This document shows positions 34,601-46,443 of a DNA stretch of 64,000 nt, in pieces; the first letter of the stretch is position 1, and every line of letters starts with the position of its first letter. Source of the stretch: Nereocystis luetkeana (lineage: Eukaryota; Sar; Phaeophyceae; Laminariales; Laminariaceae). The stretch is taken from positions 8,962,388 to 9,026,387 of the forward strand of contig JARUPZ010000008.1 in NCBI GenBank assembly GCA_031213475.1, given 5' to 3'. Position numbers and translations under genes: made by a program. Below the pieces are notes generated by a model. That model worked only from the letters and a program-made list of their open reading frames with translations, ran no database searches and was not told the origin of the DNA.

Positions 34601-35475
34601 CCATGCTGTGACTGCACTTACTTGTGTCGGAGTATCATCAGAGTACATAATTCGTACCAGGTACGTCGAAAGGAAGGTCATCGGAATGACCCGCGGCAAA
34701 TGTACTTGGCCTACGGTAACTGGTATACTGCTCTATTAAGTGCATCGGCTAAACCTCATCGTTTAAGAACAACTATGAAATTGCTCGATACTCTCAAAGT
34801 AAAGCGTTTCCGATATGTCCACAACCCTCATGTATTTCGCATTTATTTAGCCGCCGTTTTATATGTATCTGCAAATAGCCATCAGGGGGGAAATCCCGCG
34901 TTGGCTGAGAGGTTTTGTGAACAGATTTGCCGCGGCAAAATGTCAGTGTAGTCGGTGGCTCGCAGCTCCAACGGCCGCATCATTATTAATAACATCACCA
35001 TCATTATCATTATTGATAGCAGCAGCAGTAACAAGAGAGCACTATTGATACGGCGAGGTACGAGTACCACGAGGTACAACAGTACAGTGAGTGATAGAAG
35101 GTGTCGAGTAACTCGTACAAAACCGCCTGTGGCCTGCGTCGATTTTTGTTGCCCCTCCTATGTATATTCCGCACTCCTTCGACAACAACTCTGCTTATTA
35201 TACTACTGCTTCGACTTTCAACACTACTGCTATTGGTGCTGTACAGCGGTATATCTGATGTACTTCCAGGTACCTGTCCTTTCCCTTTCGTTCTATTAAT
35301 AGTGTGCCCCCTAGTCCATCGTTGGGGGTTGTACGTACAACAGCCAAGCCCATGTCTGCGGCTGTAGTTTTTTTTACCAAGCCTTGAGACTGACGACTGT
35401 TTACCACTGCCGGCTGCGAACCTCCTCCGCCGCGCCTACATACGAAACACCGCAGCAGCGTATACGCTTATCAAT
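34601..35475. other. Upstream region of copy C
   Basis: No repeat family is recognised. The last ~70 bp includes the leader CGAAACACCGCAGCAGCG, similar to the A and D leaders. A 146-codon frame at 34511-34951 has no recognisable domain. Confidence 0.4.
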
Positions 35476-38400
35476 ATGTCGAAGGCCCTCGGACAAGTTG
35501 CTCTTGTGGGCATGCTCGCTCTCAAGCTAGCCGCCGCGGCAGACACTGAGTCACCGAACGAGCCCATCCCTAAGCCGGAGTGCGACTCGAGCCAGACGGT
35601 ATCGATCCGGTACTCGTCCTCGTCTGAACGGCTGTACCTCGAGTCCGGCGACGGCAGCACCCGCGGCGGCTGTGTCACGTTGCAGAAAATCTGGGAAGAG
35701 AGGAAAGGCAAGGCGCCGTTGTACGCCGTCGATCCGGACAGTGGGGATATCAGCGAAACCGCGACAGGGACCTGGTTGCTCACCGAGGCGCTGTACGTGG
35801 AAGACGGCATCACGCTGCAGGTAAAAAGCCGCAATACAGAAAGCATTGACATACTCGCGTACGTACGAGCGCCCTTGTCACGTGTCCACACGGACGCGTT
35901 TCTCATGTGTGTACGTAGCGCTTGTCGAGATACTTTCTAATATATAAGTGACAGGTATCGGTAGTGTAAACAACTTCTTTTGCTGTACTTCGGAGGGCCG
36001 GGGAAGTGCCGCCGTTCCATCTATTCCGCTGAAAGTAGTATGCCAGGTACTGCTGTGTCGCAAGCACCCTCATTGATGGTCACTACTATTAATATCTGTC
36101 CTCGGGAAAAAAAAAAAAAAAAAAAAAAAAAACGCGTGTACGAGTTGTCCCGCCTGCATCCCCTTCGTAGGAGCAACTGCGCTTCCCATCCTTTTGGGAC
36201 AATACTACAGTAGTTTATACTTCCTACTATTAAAATATTAATACTGCACGTCATGCATAAACGCGGTTTAACCCCTTTATTTAGAACCGCAGTCCCATTT
36301 GGGGACAATACTACTTGAAATTTGACTGGTTTGTCCCCAGAACGGGACTGCGGTTCTAAAAGGTTTAAGGAGGAGTTCGGCATGTATGTGATGGGTAGGT
36401 AAGAGTAAAAAGGCTGCGTATTTTTATAGAGCTAGCGCGATCGATGTCATTCATTCGTCACTTGACTTGAATGAATCATCCTCCTCGAGGCACGTGTGTA
36501 CCAGGTATCACTCACCCTTCTGTGCGTACCTGCCTCCAGGTATTTAACCCTTTTTTGGACTGCGGTCCCGTTTTGGGGACAAAAAACACTCGGGATTATA
36601 GTGGTTTGTCCCCAAATCGGAACTGCAGTGCTAGAGGGGTTAATTAATAGCTATCGTTGCTTTCTCCAACGCCGGCATTCCCTGTTTTCAGCGAGAACAA
36701 TCAACAGCAGTTTGTTACGACATATCGCATCCCCTCGGCGAAACAGAGCAACGAACATCCCCCCCCCCCCCCCCCCCCCCCTGCCCTCGCCCCGCCCCGC
36801 CCCGCCCCCTGCCCTCGCCCCACCCCCTCTCTCTGGCGTTCAGGTACACGGCTCCTCGGCTGGCGGCGATGCCGACGAGCTGCGTCTCCTCAGTACTAAG
36901 GACACCTTCTTCAATCTGCGCGCTCACGGCGGAAGCCTCGACTTCTTGAGCACCAAGGTAAGCTTTAGCAGTATTGCGGCAGCACAAGTATTAGCATAAA
37001 CTATTAATAGCACATGTACGTACTTATTAATGGTTGTAGTAGCGCATACGATGGTACACCAATCTACGTATATAACCACTCTGGGAGGCATGGCACGCCA
37101 CGCTGGACCGGACATGTAAGCACCATTTGGTCGTCAAGTTAGACGTCGAAACGGTCTTTTACATTTATTTTCGTAAAAGAGCGGCACGACTGCTACTACA
37201 ATGAAGGCATGATTGTTATTATAAAATGAAGAAAAAAAAAAAAAAAATGATACCGCGAAGAAAACAAATGGGTCTGATAAAATTGTTGGGGCCGTTCACC
37301 CACCCACCCACCCGTCCCATCGGGGTAACTGCTGTCACGTTTTGTGTTGCTCTTCGTGGCATGCCGCCTCTTGTGCCTTCACGTTTCACGAACAGAAAAA
37401 AAAACCTGGTGCAGCATTTGTTTCGTACTGAAAATATAGCTTCGTGCATAATTTACCTGGTGTTTGTTTTCCGAATTCGGGCAGCAGACGAAAACAAAAG
37501 CGACGAAAAGGAATCGTGGGATGATTGATGATGACAATAATTATACCAACAATAGCTGTTGTTTGCTTGATTCCTTTCCGACTTCGTGGAGACGGAAGAA
37601 CATGGGAACGCAAAATGTGATTTGCTTTTGCTCGCGTTCGGGCTCCAACCGCGTCAAAGAAGCTGTGCACGTGGTTTCGCGATACCAGGTATATCTCACT
37701 TACTTCCGTGCCCACCCCACACCGGAAATTAAAATAGTTCGTCGAAGCTGTTATCCATGTGCAATTAGAAAACCGGTCGCCCCGGTGGTTCAAGTGGTTA
37801 ACCTCGAATTCTGCCTGTGTTTGAGTCCTGGGTTCGAGCCCCAGGTGGGTCGGACATTTGACTTTATTTGCAAAAATAAAAAAATGATTCAATTGTTGAG
37901 AGCGCCTTGCAGCGTGGGTAGGTACAAATCGATGCAAGTCGACGAGGAAAGAAAAAGCTGAAATCTTCTCGCGATAAAAATGAAGGCACGTACCGTAGCG
38001 GGAAGGGGGTGGAAGAGCCTGCTATGTGACCCCGGATCTGAGTTACGAGTCGGGAAGGAGAGAGAGAAGAAGATGTGCGAAGATAATGAATGGGATGAGA
38101 AAAAAAAAAAAAAAAATGCAAGTGTTTTTGTTTTGTGTGGTATGCAGCTCACACCCTTCATGCGACTCGCCGGACACCCCACGGCGCTTTCGCGCTTGGT
38201 GCAAGCACCTACTCCTCAACACTTTTAGCACCCCAGTCCCGTTTGGGGGACAAAAGTACTCTGATAGTTTTGAGTGTTTTGTCCCCACGTTTGGGAGTGC
38301 GGTGGTAAAAAGGTCAAAAAGAAAGGTTATCATACTCGTAAAAAAACAAAACCAGTGGCTTGCGTTCGGGCTCCAACCGCGTCAAAGAAGCTGTCCCGTT

Positions 38401-38510
38401 TTGGGGACAGAAGTACTCTGATAGTTTTGAGTGTTTTGTCCCCACGTTTGGGAGTGCGGTGGAAAAAGGGTCAAGAAGAAAGGTTATCATACTCGTAAAA
38501 GAACAAACCA

Positions 38511-38548
<38 letters not shown>

Positions 38549-41500
38549 GGGGGAGGGGAGGATTTTCGGAGGATTTTCTCAATAAATGTGTTTTTCTTCA
38601 ATTTTGGTTTTACTTGGTTTTGGTATAAATAAACCCTAACCCTGTTGAGTTCTCGAGTTGAGTCCCCTCTCGAAGCCCCCGTATCAGTCCTTTTAAGACC
38701 GCAGTCCCGTTTTGGGGACGAACTACTTAAGAATTTGAGTGGTTTATCCCCACCATGATAGTGCGGTGGCTCTTCTTTTCGGGACGGCCCTCCCCGTTTC
38801 TGACGCACATGCCCTGGGACTATTACCACAGCAGGAGACGTGTGTACATACGTGCGCCTTCCTGCAAAAAGTGCGACATTCTGCTGCGTGCAAGCGTTGA
38901 ACATTGCCACCCTCTGTTTTTGCCCTTGTTGCCTATTACCGTCTACCAGGTGTTCTCGTGGGATACCTCTACCAACTCCCCCGACGAAGACGAGACCGAC
39001 GGTCGGTCGTACATCAGCGCCGTCTCGGAGAAGATTGACAGCCAGACGTGCGAAGGCAGGGCCAAGACGGAGATGGGAGAGGCCCGAATGGACATCGAGG
39101 ACAGCGAGATGGGGTACCTCGGCTTCCATGACAGCGAGAGCTACGGCCTCACGTGGAAGGTGCGCCGCGCACGGCTGGTAGTTACAGATGTGGGATGAGG
39201 TTGTGCGGCATTTTCCCTTCCTCGTATGGTAGGAGCATTGAACAATGAGCCGGCCGGCATCTATTATTAGCGGTTCGGTGGAATGCTACGTGCGTACGAC
39301 TAGGTGTGCGGCAAGAGAACACGCTCCCACGGGTTGGATTATTCTATGTATAAACCTCCAAGCTTGCATTCCTGTTGTATGAGTACGGCCGAGTACGAGT
39401 ATGCGGTTTCTGACCCCCCCCCCCCACCCCCCCTCCTACACTCTACTGACGCTCAACCATGTTCGTACCCCTTCAACCATCTGATCGGTCCAGGTCCGCG
39501 GGTTCTGCAAGGACAAGAGCAACCCGGAAGTGTTCGACGATTCCAACGTGTACGGCAACATCTACGACTCGGACATCCACCACATGAACTTCGGAGTGTA
39601 CACGTACGGCCACCAGCAGGGAGACTGGAGGAGGAACAAGATGCACGACAACTCCGGCTACGGGTTCGACCCCCACGACGACAGCGACTTCTTGACCATC
39701 CACGACAACGAGGTCTACAACAATGGGTACCACGGCATCATCGCCTCCAAGCGATGCAACGGGGTTTCCATCCAGGTACGGTTTTTCTCTGACACGCCGA
39801 TCAACCACTCTAATTATAACTATAGTCTACGCCCGAAGCGGGATCGCAGCCATGAAGGGGCGAATCCAGAATATGCATACACCATCGTCACGCCTAACAC
39901 GCTTGCACACGCACCGCTATTTTTTTGTTTTGTTTTTGTGGACACCGGTAGTGCTGGGTGCATCAAGACCGCTTTTTTGGTCAAAACATTACTACAGTGT
40001 GTGGAGGCGGCCAGTCAGGGAGCCGAAAAACCGCAGCGTCCTACAATAAATGTCACTCCCATGGCAGAATTATAAGGACCATTTCGTCTCCATGTTGGTT
40101 CTTATATTTCCGCCAGGAGTGGGGCTGTAGCATGTTTTCACTCCTCACTCCCACTCTTATCTCGGTGGAGGCGTGTCTATGTGTTTCTTGGACATACCAT
40201 ACCAACGCTCGATCGATCCCTTTGGGCAGATGACGTCATTCGAACCGTCTATCGATGGTGCCCAACCTCGCCGCCTGAGTTGGCGCGCTATAAAATACCA
40301 CACTCTGTCGCTGCCGTTATCATCTGTCAATGGTCAAAACGATCCTTGTGCTTGGCGGCAGTGTCGTACGTGCTTTCGTGACGTTATTATTTATTATTGC
40401 CCCCCGAGATAACCATCCACCCGCCCGCCCGCCCGCCCGTCCCCTCTCTCCCATTACTTAACTTCCCCGCCTTCTTGGTTGGAAAACCCTCCGATGCCGT
40501 TTTTTGTTATCTTGCCTTCTCTCAGGGAAACGAGGTGTACGGCGGTGCCGAGACGTCTGCCGGCATCTTCCTTCACCGGAGCAGCGACGACGCCATTGTC
40601 AAGGGTAAGAAGAGTTCACTCTATATGGAAGGCGTTTTTTAATACATCCGTCGGTATCCTTTGTGTATGTGGGGAGGAGACCCACTTTGTACGCACCGTT
40701 GTTGCAGATGTTGTTGGGCCGAATACGTAGCTCGATCGGCACAGACCCGCTGTACTTTTGTTTTGTGCGAAACCTGGCGGAGCGCGGGTCGGGCCTTTAC
40801 CCCGCTCCCCGCCGCTGCGCCTGTGGTTCTGATCGGGTGTTTTTGTTGTTGTTGTTGTTGTTGTTGTTGTGGTGTTGTGTTGTTGTGAACAAACACCTGG
40901 TGATGCTGGCCGGGCGGAAAAACGCTGCCCCTTTTTGCTCGCAGGTTCGTCAGAGACTCTTTTATCGATTCGAGAAAACAGAATTAGGAGAAAAAAAAAC
41001 AAATGGTTTGGCTAGTGGCCCGATTGACCGATTACATTTTTTATTGCCTGCTTATACCCGACCGACATGAAGCGGTGCCTGTCGTCTCGATGTTTGATTT
41101 TTGTTGTGTATTCCCACTGTTTGGCCTCACTCTTTTTTTTCCCCCATCGCTCTATTAATAGTACCTATGGTATACATAAAAACCTATATATTTGACCATT
41201 TTTACTAACAATATTCGATCCTATTAACTATGGTCCCCCGTAATAGGCAACCACGTCCACGACAACGGCGACGCTGGCCTGGCGATGCTGGAGTCTTTCA
41301 ACGCCGATGTATCCGACAACACCTTCGAGGACAACAAGTACGGCATCAGGTTCTCCGTGGGATGCGGCGACAACGTATTCTCCAACAACATCATCAGCAA
41401 ATCTTCCAAGTGAGAAGCAAGCAGCTTATCGATGCTCCCGAGCGCAGGCCCCAACGAGACGTATGCGCCCCCCCCCCCCCCCCCCCCGCGCCCGCTTGGT

Positions 41501-42390
41501 GCGAGCAATGCCTGCTTCGTCGATGGAAACCCGACTTGCTCCATCCCGGCATTGTAGGGTTGCGAGGGTCGATGGTCATACCACTACGGCCATGCATGAC
41601 ATGAGTAACCCCCCCCCCCCCCCCTTCCCTCCGCCCAACCTTCTCGGCTCATTTTGATTCTCCAGGGCTCTCTGTTTTTTGTCGAAACGCGTTTATTACT
41701 GCCGCAGAAGGAGATTCCCACGGATTTCCACGTATTTTTGGTACCCAAAAACGTGGGTTCTAGCTGTTGTAAAAAAAAACTGGGTTGACCGTTTTAGGAC
41801 CGCAGCCCCGTGTTGGGGACGAACTACTCGGGAGTTTGGCTAGTGTGTCCCCTAGATGGGGGGGGGGAGGGGACTGCGGTGCGGAAAGGTCGGCCCGTCC
41901 CACCGAGTCTCGATTTCAGGCTTGCGGTTGTAGCTCGTGCGGTTCATGCACACGCCAATGCTAGACCCCCTCAACGGCGTTTTCTCTCTCTCAACCCCCC
42001 CCCCCCCCCCCCCTCCCTCCCCGCCCGCACCGAACCTCTCGCTGTGAACGCCTCCCCCCTCGGTCGGTCAGGTACAACGCCTTCTCGTACCTTGGTTCCG
42101 ACGGGCCCGACGTGGTCGACTCCGGACGGTCCCAGGACAACATCTTCCAGGACAATACGTTCATCGGGGGCCAGGAGAGCCTTAAGATCAAGGAGGCCGA
42201 CGGCACCCAGTTCATCGACAACACCTTCGTGGATGCTACGACGATCCGCTTCGATGACGCTACGGAGACGCTCATGTCGGGAAACACCGGCCTCGACGGC
42301 GTCACTGTTAAGGTCGCGAACGGCGCCTGTTTCGACGAAGACTCCGAGGGCGATTCCTCCGACGACATCGACTTCTCGCCCTTTTGCTAA
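35476..42390 (+). CDS. Mannuronan C5-epimerase, copy C (complete, 503 aa)
   Basis: Seven exons: 35476-35820, 36844-36957, 38950-39159, 39494-39775, 40526-40604, 41247-41409 and 42072-42390, joining to 503 residues. The start is the ATG of MSKALGQVAL, with a signal peptide ending near AAAADTES. Exon 4 carries the beta-helix catalytic region with DPHD at about residues 282-285. The C-terminus is six residues longer than in copy D and acidic (EGDSSDDIDFSPFC). Introns are loaded with mobile DNA: family 2 twice in intron 1, a SINE and three family 2 copies in intron 2, a family 1 MITE at the end of intron 5 and family 2 in intron 6. The acceptor of exon 6 is the TAG at the edge of that MITE; in B and D the same acceptor is a pyrimidine-rich CTTTCGCTCCAG. 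Intron 2 is the longest (about 2 kb). All exons are open. If the MITE acceptor is poorly used, exon 6 may be skipped or replaced. Confidence 0.92.
36268..36367. mobile_element. Family 2 element, intron 1 of copy C
   Basis: TTAACCCCTTTATTTAGAAC on the left and GCGGTTCTAAAAGGTTTAA on the right. Confidence 0.86.
36544..36643. mobile_element. Family 2 element, intron 1 of copy C
   Basis: TTAACCCTTTTTTGGACTGC on the left and GCAGTGCTAGAGGGGTTAA on the right. Confidence 0.85.
37773..38116 (+). mobile_element. tRNA-derived SINE, copy 4, intron 2 of copy C
   Basis: Sense copy: head CCGGTCGCCCCGGTGG at 37773, A box near 37786-37800, B box at 37831-37840, body through GAAGGCACGTACCGTAGCGG, A tail at 38100-38116. 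It lies in the same orientation as the host gene. Confidence 0.87.
38218..38318. mobile_element. Family 2-like element, intron 2 of copy C
   Basis: ACACTTTTAGCACCCCAGTC opens it and GAGTGCGGTGGTAAAAAGG closes it, with GGGGAC / GTCCCC arms. The TTAA ends are gone. Confidence 0.7.
38393..38473. mobile_element. Second, duplicated family 2-like element, intron 2 of copy C
   Basis: It repeats the inner part of 38218-38318 almost exactly (AAGTACTCTGATAGTTTTGA), together with the following GGTTATCATACTCG flank. This is therefore a local tandem duplication rather than a new insertion. Confidence 0.72.
38510..38556. repeat. Poly-G tract, intron 2 of copy C
   Basis: A run of nearly 40 G with late A interruptions. 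The true length is uncertain in any assembly. Confidence 0.9.
38688..38770. mobile_element. Family 2-like element, diverged, intron 2 of copy C
   Basis: CCTTTTAAGACCGCAGTCCC on the left, a weak right arm TTATCCCCACC, then GTGCGGTGG. It ends about 180 bp before exon 3. Confidence 0.65.
40846..40888. repeat. Microsatellite (TTG)n, intron 5 of copy C
   Basis: About 11 TTG units with variants. Confidence 0.9.
41152..41244 (-). mobile_element. Family 1 MITE, 5'-truncated, forming the exon 6 acceptor of copy C
   Basis: The element lacks its first ~15 bp (starting CTATTAATAGTACC) but keeps the core and the right end CCCCCGTAAT. It is followed by the target TA and G, whose TAG is the 3' splice site of exon 6. 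TACTAAC lies at 41203-41209, about 38 bp upstream of the exon. Confidence 0.9.
41789..41892. mobile_element. Family 2-like element with poly-G expansion, intron 6 of copy C
   Basis: ACCGTTTTAGGACCGCAGCC on the left and ACTGCGGTGCGGAAAGGTC on the right. The right arm carries an expanded G run. Confidence 0.7.
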
Positions 42391-42833
42391 CTCTGCCTTC
42401 GGTGGCTGATACGGTAGCGCGGAACCCGTTCTGATCCGGGCGTTGTATGATGTACGGCGTGCCCCGCACCCAGTCTTTTTTTCCCCCGCTGTTCCGTTCG
42501 TTCGCTTGGATGCATACGGCACCTCCGGTAGGTACCTTGGGTGTGTGTGTTTTGGGTTGAGTTTTTGAGTCGGGTTTTGCTGTCGTGCTTTTGAGTAGGT
42601 AGGTGCGTTCCCGTATGCACTTCTTCTCCTGAGTTGTTGTATTTTGGAGTGTGATTCGTTTCAGTTTCACGGGCCCTCTTCGACCCCCCCCCCTCCCCCC
42701 CGCTCCGCCTCTTTTTTTCGGTCGAGGTCCTACATAGGGTGCCTGGTGTGTGATCAATTTTTGAATCGAGTGGTTTTGAAGTATGTTGTGTTTTTCCGCG
42801 TGTATTTCTTGACGCGGTTCCCTTTGTCTTGTA

Positions 42834-43113
42834 GAGGAGTGCATGGCACACGCGGTGCGGGGGGGGGCGTTGGGGAATATTTAACCCACACACCCCCTCT
42901 CCCCGAGCCGTCTGTGGGTATCGTATGTCACCGGTTGCCGTTTTGTGACGTGTCGCGACCCTTTTGAGGGCTTTTTATTCCACGCCACGGGTGGCAAGAG
43001 GCCTTTTCCCGCCTTGGCGGATGGATCAACCCAAGTGTCTTCTTTTTTAATAGCTATCGCCCGCGGCCGTGGCGGGATTAGGGTGCGTTTTGTTTCACGG
43101 CCCATGGTTTGGG
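42834..43113 (+). repeat. 3' flank of copy C, homologous to the 3' flank of copy D
   Basis: About 440 bp after the stop of copy C the sequence aligns with 63591-63836, which follows copy D. Shared blocks include CACGCGGTGCGG, GGGAATAT followed by ACCCAC, and CGCCTTGGC. The ancestral duplicated unit therefore included at least the 3' UTR or downstream flank. Confidence 0.65.
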
Positions 43114-44597
43114 TGAATCGGAGGACACACTTATATGTCAGTCGTAGAGAGCATACCAGCAGACGTAAACACACACACGTGCATGCCAATCGCACGTAAG
43201 TCAGGAGCACAAGCCCAGCGTGCGGCAAGCATCGAAGCTCACACGAGAGGGTATGCTTGCTTTTGGAGGGATTCGCTGCGTGGGGTTTTTCGCGGGAGGA
43301 GGAGGGTTAGGGTTCTTTTTTTTCTATTAATAGGTAGATGTTGTCGTGACGGGAGGGTTATGCTTGAGGCTCAGACAAGAGACCATTTTTGTGTGTGTGT
43401 GTTTGGGTGTGGGTTGTTTAGCGTGAGACCCCCTCCCTTAGCGCTTGCCGTGGACACTTCCTTGATAAAAAACGTTTCGGGTTCCCTCTCCACACGCGAG
43501 AGCAGCTTATATCTTTTGGGTTCCCTCTCGAAATGTCAGAGCTATTAATAGTCGATAGGGGCGCTTTAAGTATGAGTTCGGGTAGGGGGCCATGTCTTTG
43601 TTGTTGTCTTTTGTACCTGGTGTGCCTTTTGGGGCTGTCGGACGTTTACCATTACTGTATGCTTACTTGTATCGTGGTTGTAGCGGCATTTCTTTTTTAT
43701 GGGGCGGCGGCAGCAGCAGCAGCAGAGAGACGGACGAGGGAGGAGGGGGGGGGGGGGTAATTTATCGACCGTTGGTCGGAAACGCGTGCGCACCTGGCGC
43801 GCCCTGGGGGCTGTATGGCTTTATACGCGTATTTTTGCCACCTACCTGGTATATACACACGTGCTGTTTAGTTTCAGACGCGCTCGTGATAAGTTTAACG
43901 CGCTTACTCGTGTACAACGACCGTGAACAAGCACAACCCTTTCTCCGCGCACTGTTTTTTTTTTTTTTTGCCAATCGTGTCGTGAGGTCGAGAGACCGCA
44001 CGTAGAAAGATGCTTCCGAGTGCACAGCCGGTATGTTTTGGCGTTACAAAAGCGTCTCTGGCACTGTCCGCCGCCGCTTCATGTTCGTGAATGCTGGATG
44101 CATAAAAGGGCGGGGGGGTGAGGTGGGGGGGGTACCCGTGGGACTAAAAAGTCAGGGCGGCAGGCAGGCACCCCACCCCCACAATTTTTGTGGATTCAAT
44201 CGAGAGATGGGCCATTCGGGCCATCCTCGTCAAGTTTTTTTCTGCCGGTATCAGTCCCGTTGGGCTGGATGTGCGTGCGCATTGAGGTTGAGCCGCGTGG
44301 TAGCATGAACGCCACGGTACGTAGGAACCCCATTGCAGGATGGGGCGTACGTAAGTACCTACTGATATGGGCGTTAGTATAAGTATCGTTTACACATAAA
44401 TATGAAGACCCATCGGTCCTTCTATTCCGCCCACAGGATGATATCTGCTGGTACTTTGAAAACACGCCAGAGCGCGGGCTCACTAAAAAAAAAAAACGTC
44501 GCCACTTCTGGCCGATGAAATAAAGTAGTTGAAACTTTTGATGATCACGCCGAGAGATCGAACGGTTGTTCTTTCCTTTCCGGCCAAACGGTGATGC

Positions 44598-44648
44598 TAC
44601 TGATGATGATAATGATGATGACGATGATGATGATGATGATGATGATGT
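44598..44648. repeat. Microsatellite (GAT)n
   Basis: About 15 GAT triplets with a few changes. Confidence 0.92.
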
Positions 44649-44668
44649 TTGTAACTTTCGTAGCTGCT

Positions 44669-44774
44669 ATTACGGGGGATCATAGTTAATAGGACGAAAT
44701 ATTGTTAGTAAAAATGGTTACTATATAGGTTTTTATGTGCACCTGAGGTCCTATTAACTGTGGCCCCCCGTAAT
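44669..44774 (+). mobile_element. Family 1 MITE
   Basis: Palindromic ends ATTACGGGGGATC and GGCCCCCCGTAAT, with the consensus core slightly shortened. Confidence 0.88.
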
Positions 44775-45463
44775 ACTGTAGCTATTGAAATAGTTGCTGC
44801 TGTTGGTTGTTGAGCGCTAACGGTGACGACGCAAAAGAAAAAAAAAACACATACACACACACTTGCCGTGCACCCTCGGGTTGGTTGACCGATCCGGTCG
44901 GTGGTTTGCGAGCGCGAAATAACGAATATATATTCCGTATCCCCGCCCAGTACGATCACGAGTAGTTAGTACTGATAGCCAGCGCGCAGACGCTCACAGT
45001 ATGAGCCAAGACCCCAAGGAAAAAAACAGACGTTCAGTCTGAGCCCAAACCCGCCTGCTGGGGTGCCGTCTGTGGCGGTACCGACTGGTTTACTCTCTCT
45101 CCACACTTGCACCGACTCCAACTGCGACTTCACAACAACAACAAAAAGACAAGCTTGTCTGAGAACAGCACTCGAACGCATTTCATCAAGGGCAATAACA
45201 ATTTCTACCAGGTATATATTATATATAGATCTCAACTGGTACTATTAATAAGTACGTATTCTTCACAAAAAAAACTGGAACGATCTTGATACCTAAAAGC
45301 GAAAAAAACCCATGAAAACTGCTGTGAGATCGCGTTGATTTCGATCGGAAGTCATCTTTGCGGAAGCTGATTGCGTTGCGAGATGTTTCGATCGCGGTTA
45401 TCGTGCCCCGCCTTGTTCTTCTGTTACTCTCTCAGAAGCTCCTCTTTCTTCTTTTTTTGGTGT

Positions 45464-45584
45464 ATTACGGGGGACCATAGTTAATAGGACCAAATATTGT
45501 TCGTAAAAATGCGTGAATATATATATTATACCAGGGTAGGTTTTCGTGTGTACCGTAGGTCCTATTTACTATGGTCCCTCGTAA
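45464..45584 (+). mobile_element. Family 1 MITE with micro-insertion
   Basis: Family ends, with the right arm reading GGTCCCTCGTAAG. About 15 extra bases containing TACCAGGGTA lie in the AT-rich centre before AGGTTTT. Confidence 0.88.
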
Positions 45585-45929
45585 GAGTAGGATCGGAGCC
45601 ATCGGGTACGTACACAGCATTTGTATTTGCTACGCTTACCAAATCCCATTTGAACGTTATAGTTTTTGCTTTTTCTGTCCACTCAGCAGTACTCCCTCTC
45701 TTTTTTCTCCGTCTTGGGATCGGAACCAACCGCCACCCCTCCTTGCAGGGACTGATTCGACTCGGTTGTACAGTGTATCGTCATGTGTGTGTATATACAT
45801 GCATACATACATATGTGGTACATACATACCTGGTAGGGCGTATGCGGCATGCACATGTACGTATAACATTGCATTTTTTTTTTTTCTCAAAAATGCATGC
45901 AGTCACGCAATTATTAATATTACCATCAG

Positions 45930-45965
45930 TATTATTATTATGCTTGCCTTGCGACAATACAGTAC
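45930..45965 (-). repeat. Family 4 tail fragment
   Basis: ATTATTATGCTTGCCTTGCG followed by ACAATAC is the reverse complement of the family 4 3' end. Confidence 0.5.
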
Positions 45966-46237
45966 CGGTCCACTATTAATAGTAAGAGACGTGTCAAGTA
46001 AGAAAATCAGGCTCAAATTTCAGAAAAATTAAGAAACGGCCCAGCCTCGGCATCTGCCGCGACTTAAGAAAGAGCAACCCTACTTCCCCTGGCGGTCCAC
46101 CGTGCCCCTAGACATGTGGGGTACAGTACAGGATGTTCTCTCATTTTTCTGTGCTACACTGGCTGTTTCGCTGTGTTGTCAGTCCTCATGCGCGAATGAA
46201 CGGAAAGTTAGGAGTGATGAATGCTGAAGATCATGCT

Positions 46238-46272
46238 GCGCATTGTCGGATGGCAAGGGAAACAATAATAAC
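46238..46272 (+). repeat. Family 4 tail fragment
   Basis: CATTGTCGGATGGCAAGGGA followed by AACAATAATAAC. Confidence 0.5.
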
Positions 46273-46443
46273 GAATTGTGGCTTATTGGATGACGAACAC
46301 AGCCAGCGTTTTCTAAAAACAAAATCATGCCAGAACGGGGGGTTGGGCAGGCTTGACGGTGACAACGTACAGGAAAGTGGGATTCCGGCAATCTGACGGC
46401 ATCGGATCGTCGGATCTTGATCACGCAATGGACCGGGAAATAA

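Larger units (their letters stand above)
43114..46130. other. Intergenic, no gene recognised
   Basis: Contains two family 1 MITEs and the GAT microsatellite. Open frames here are short and lack family signatures. Confidence 0.45.
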
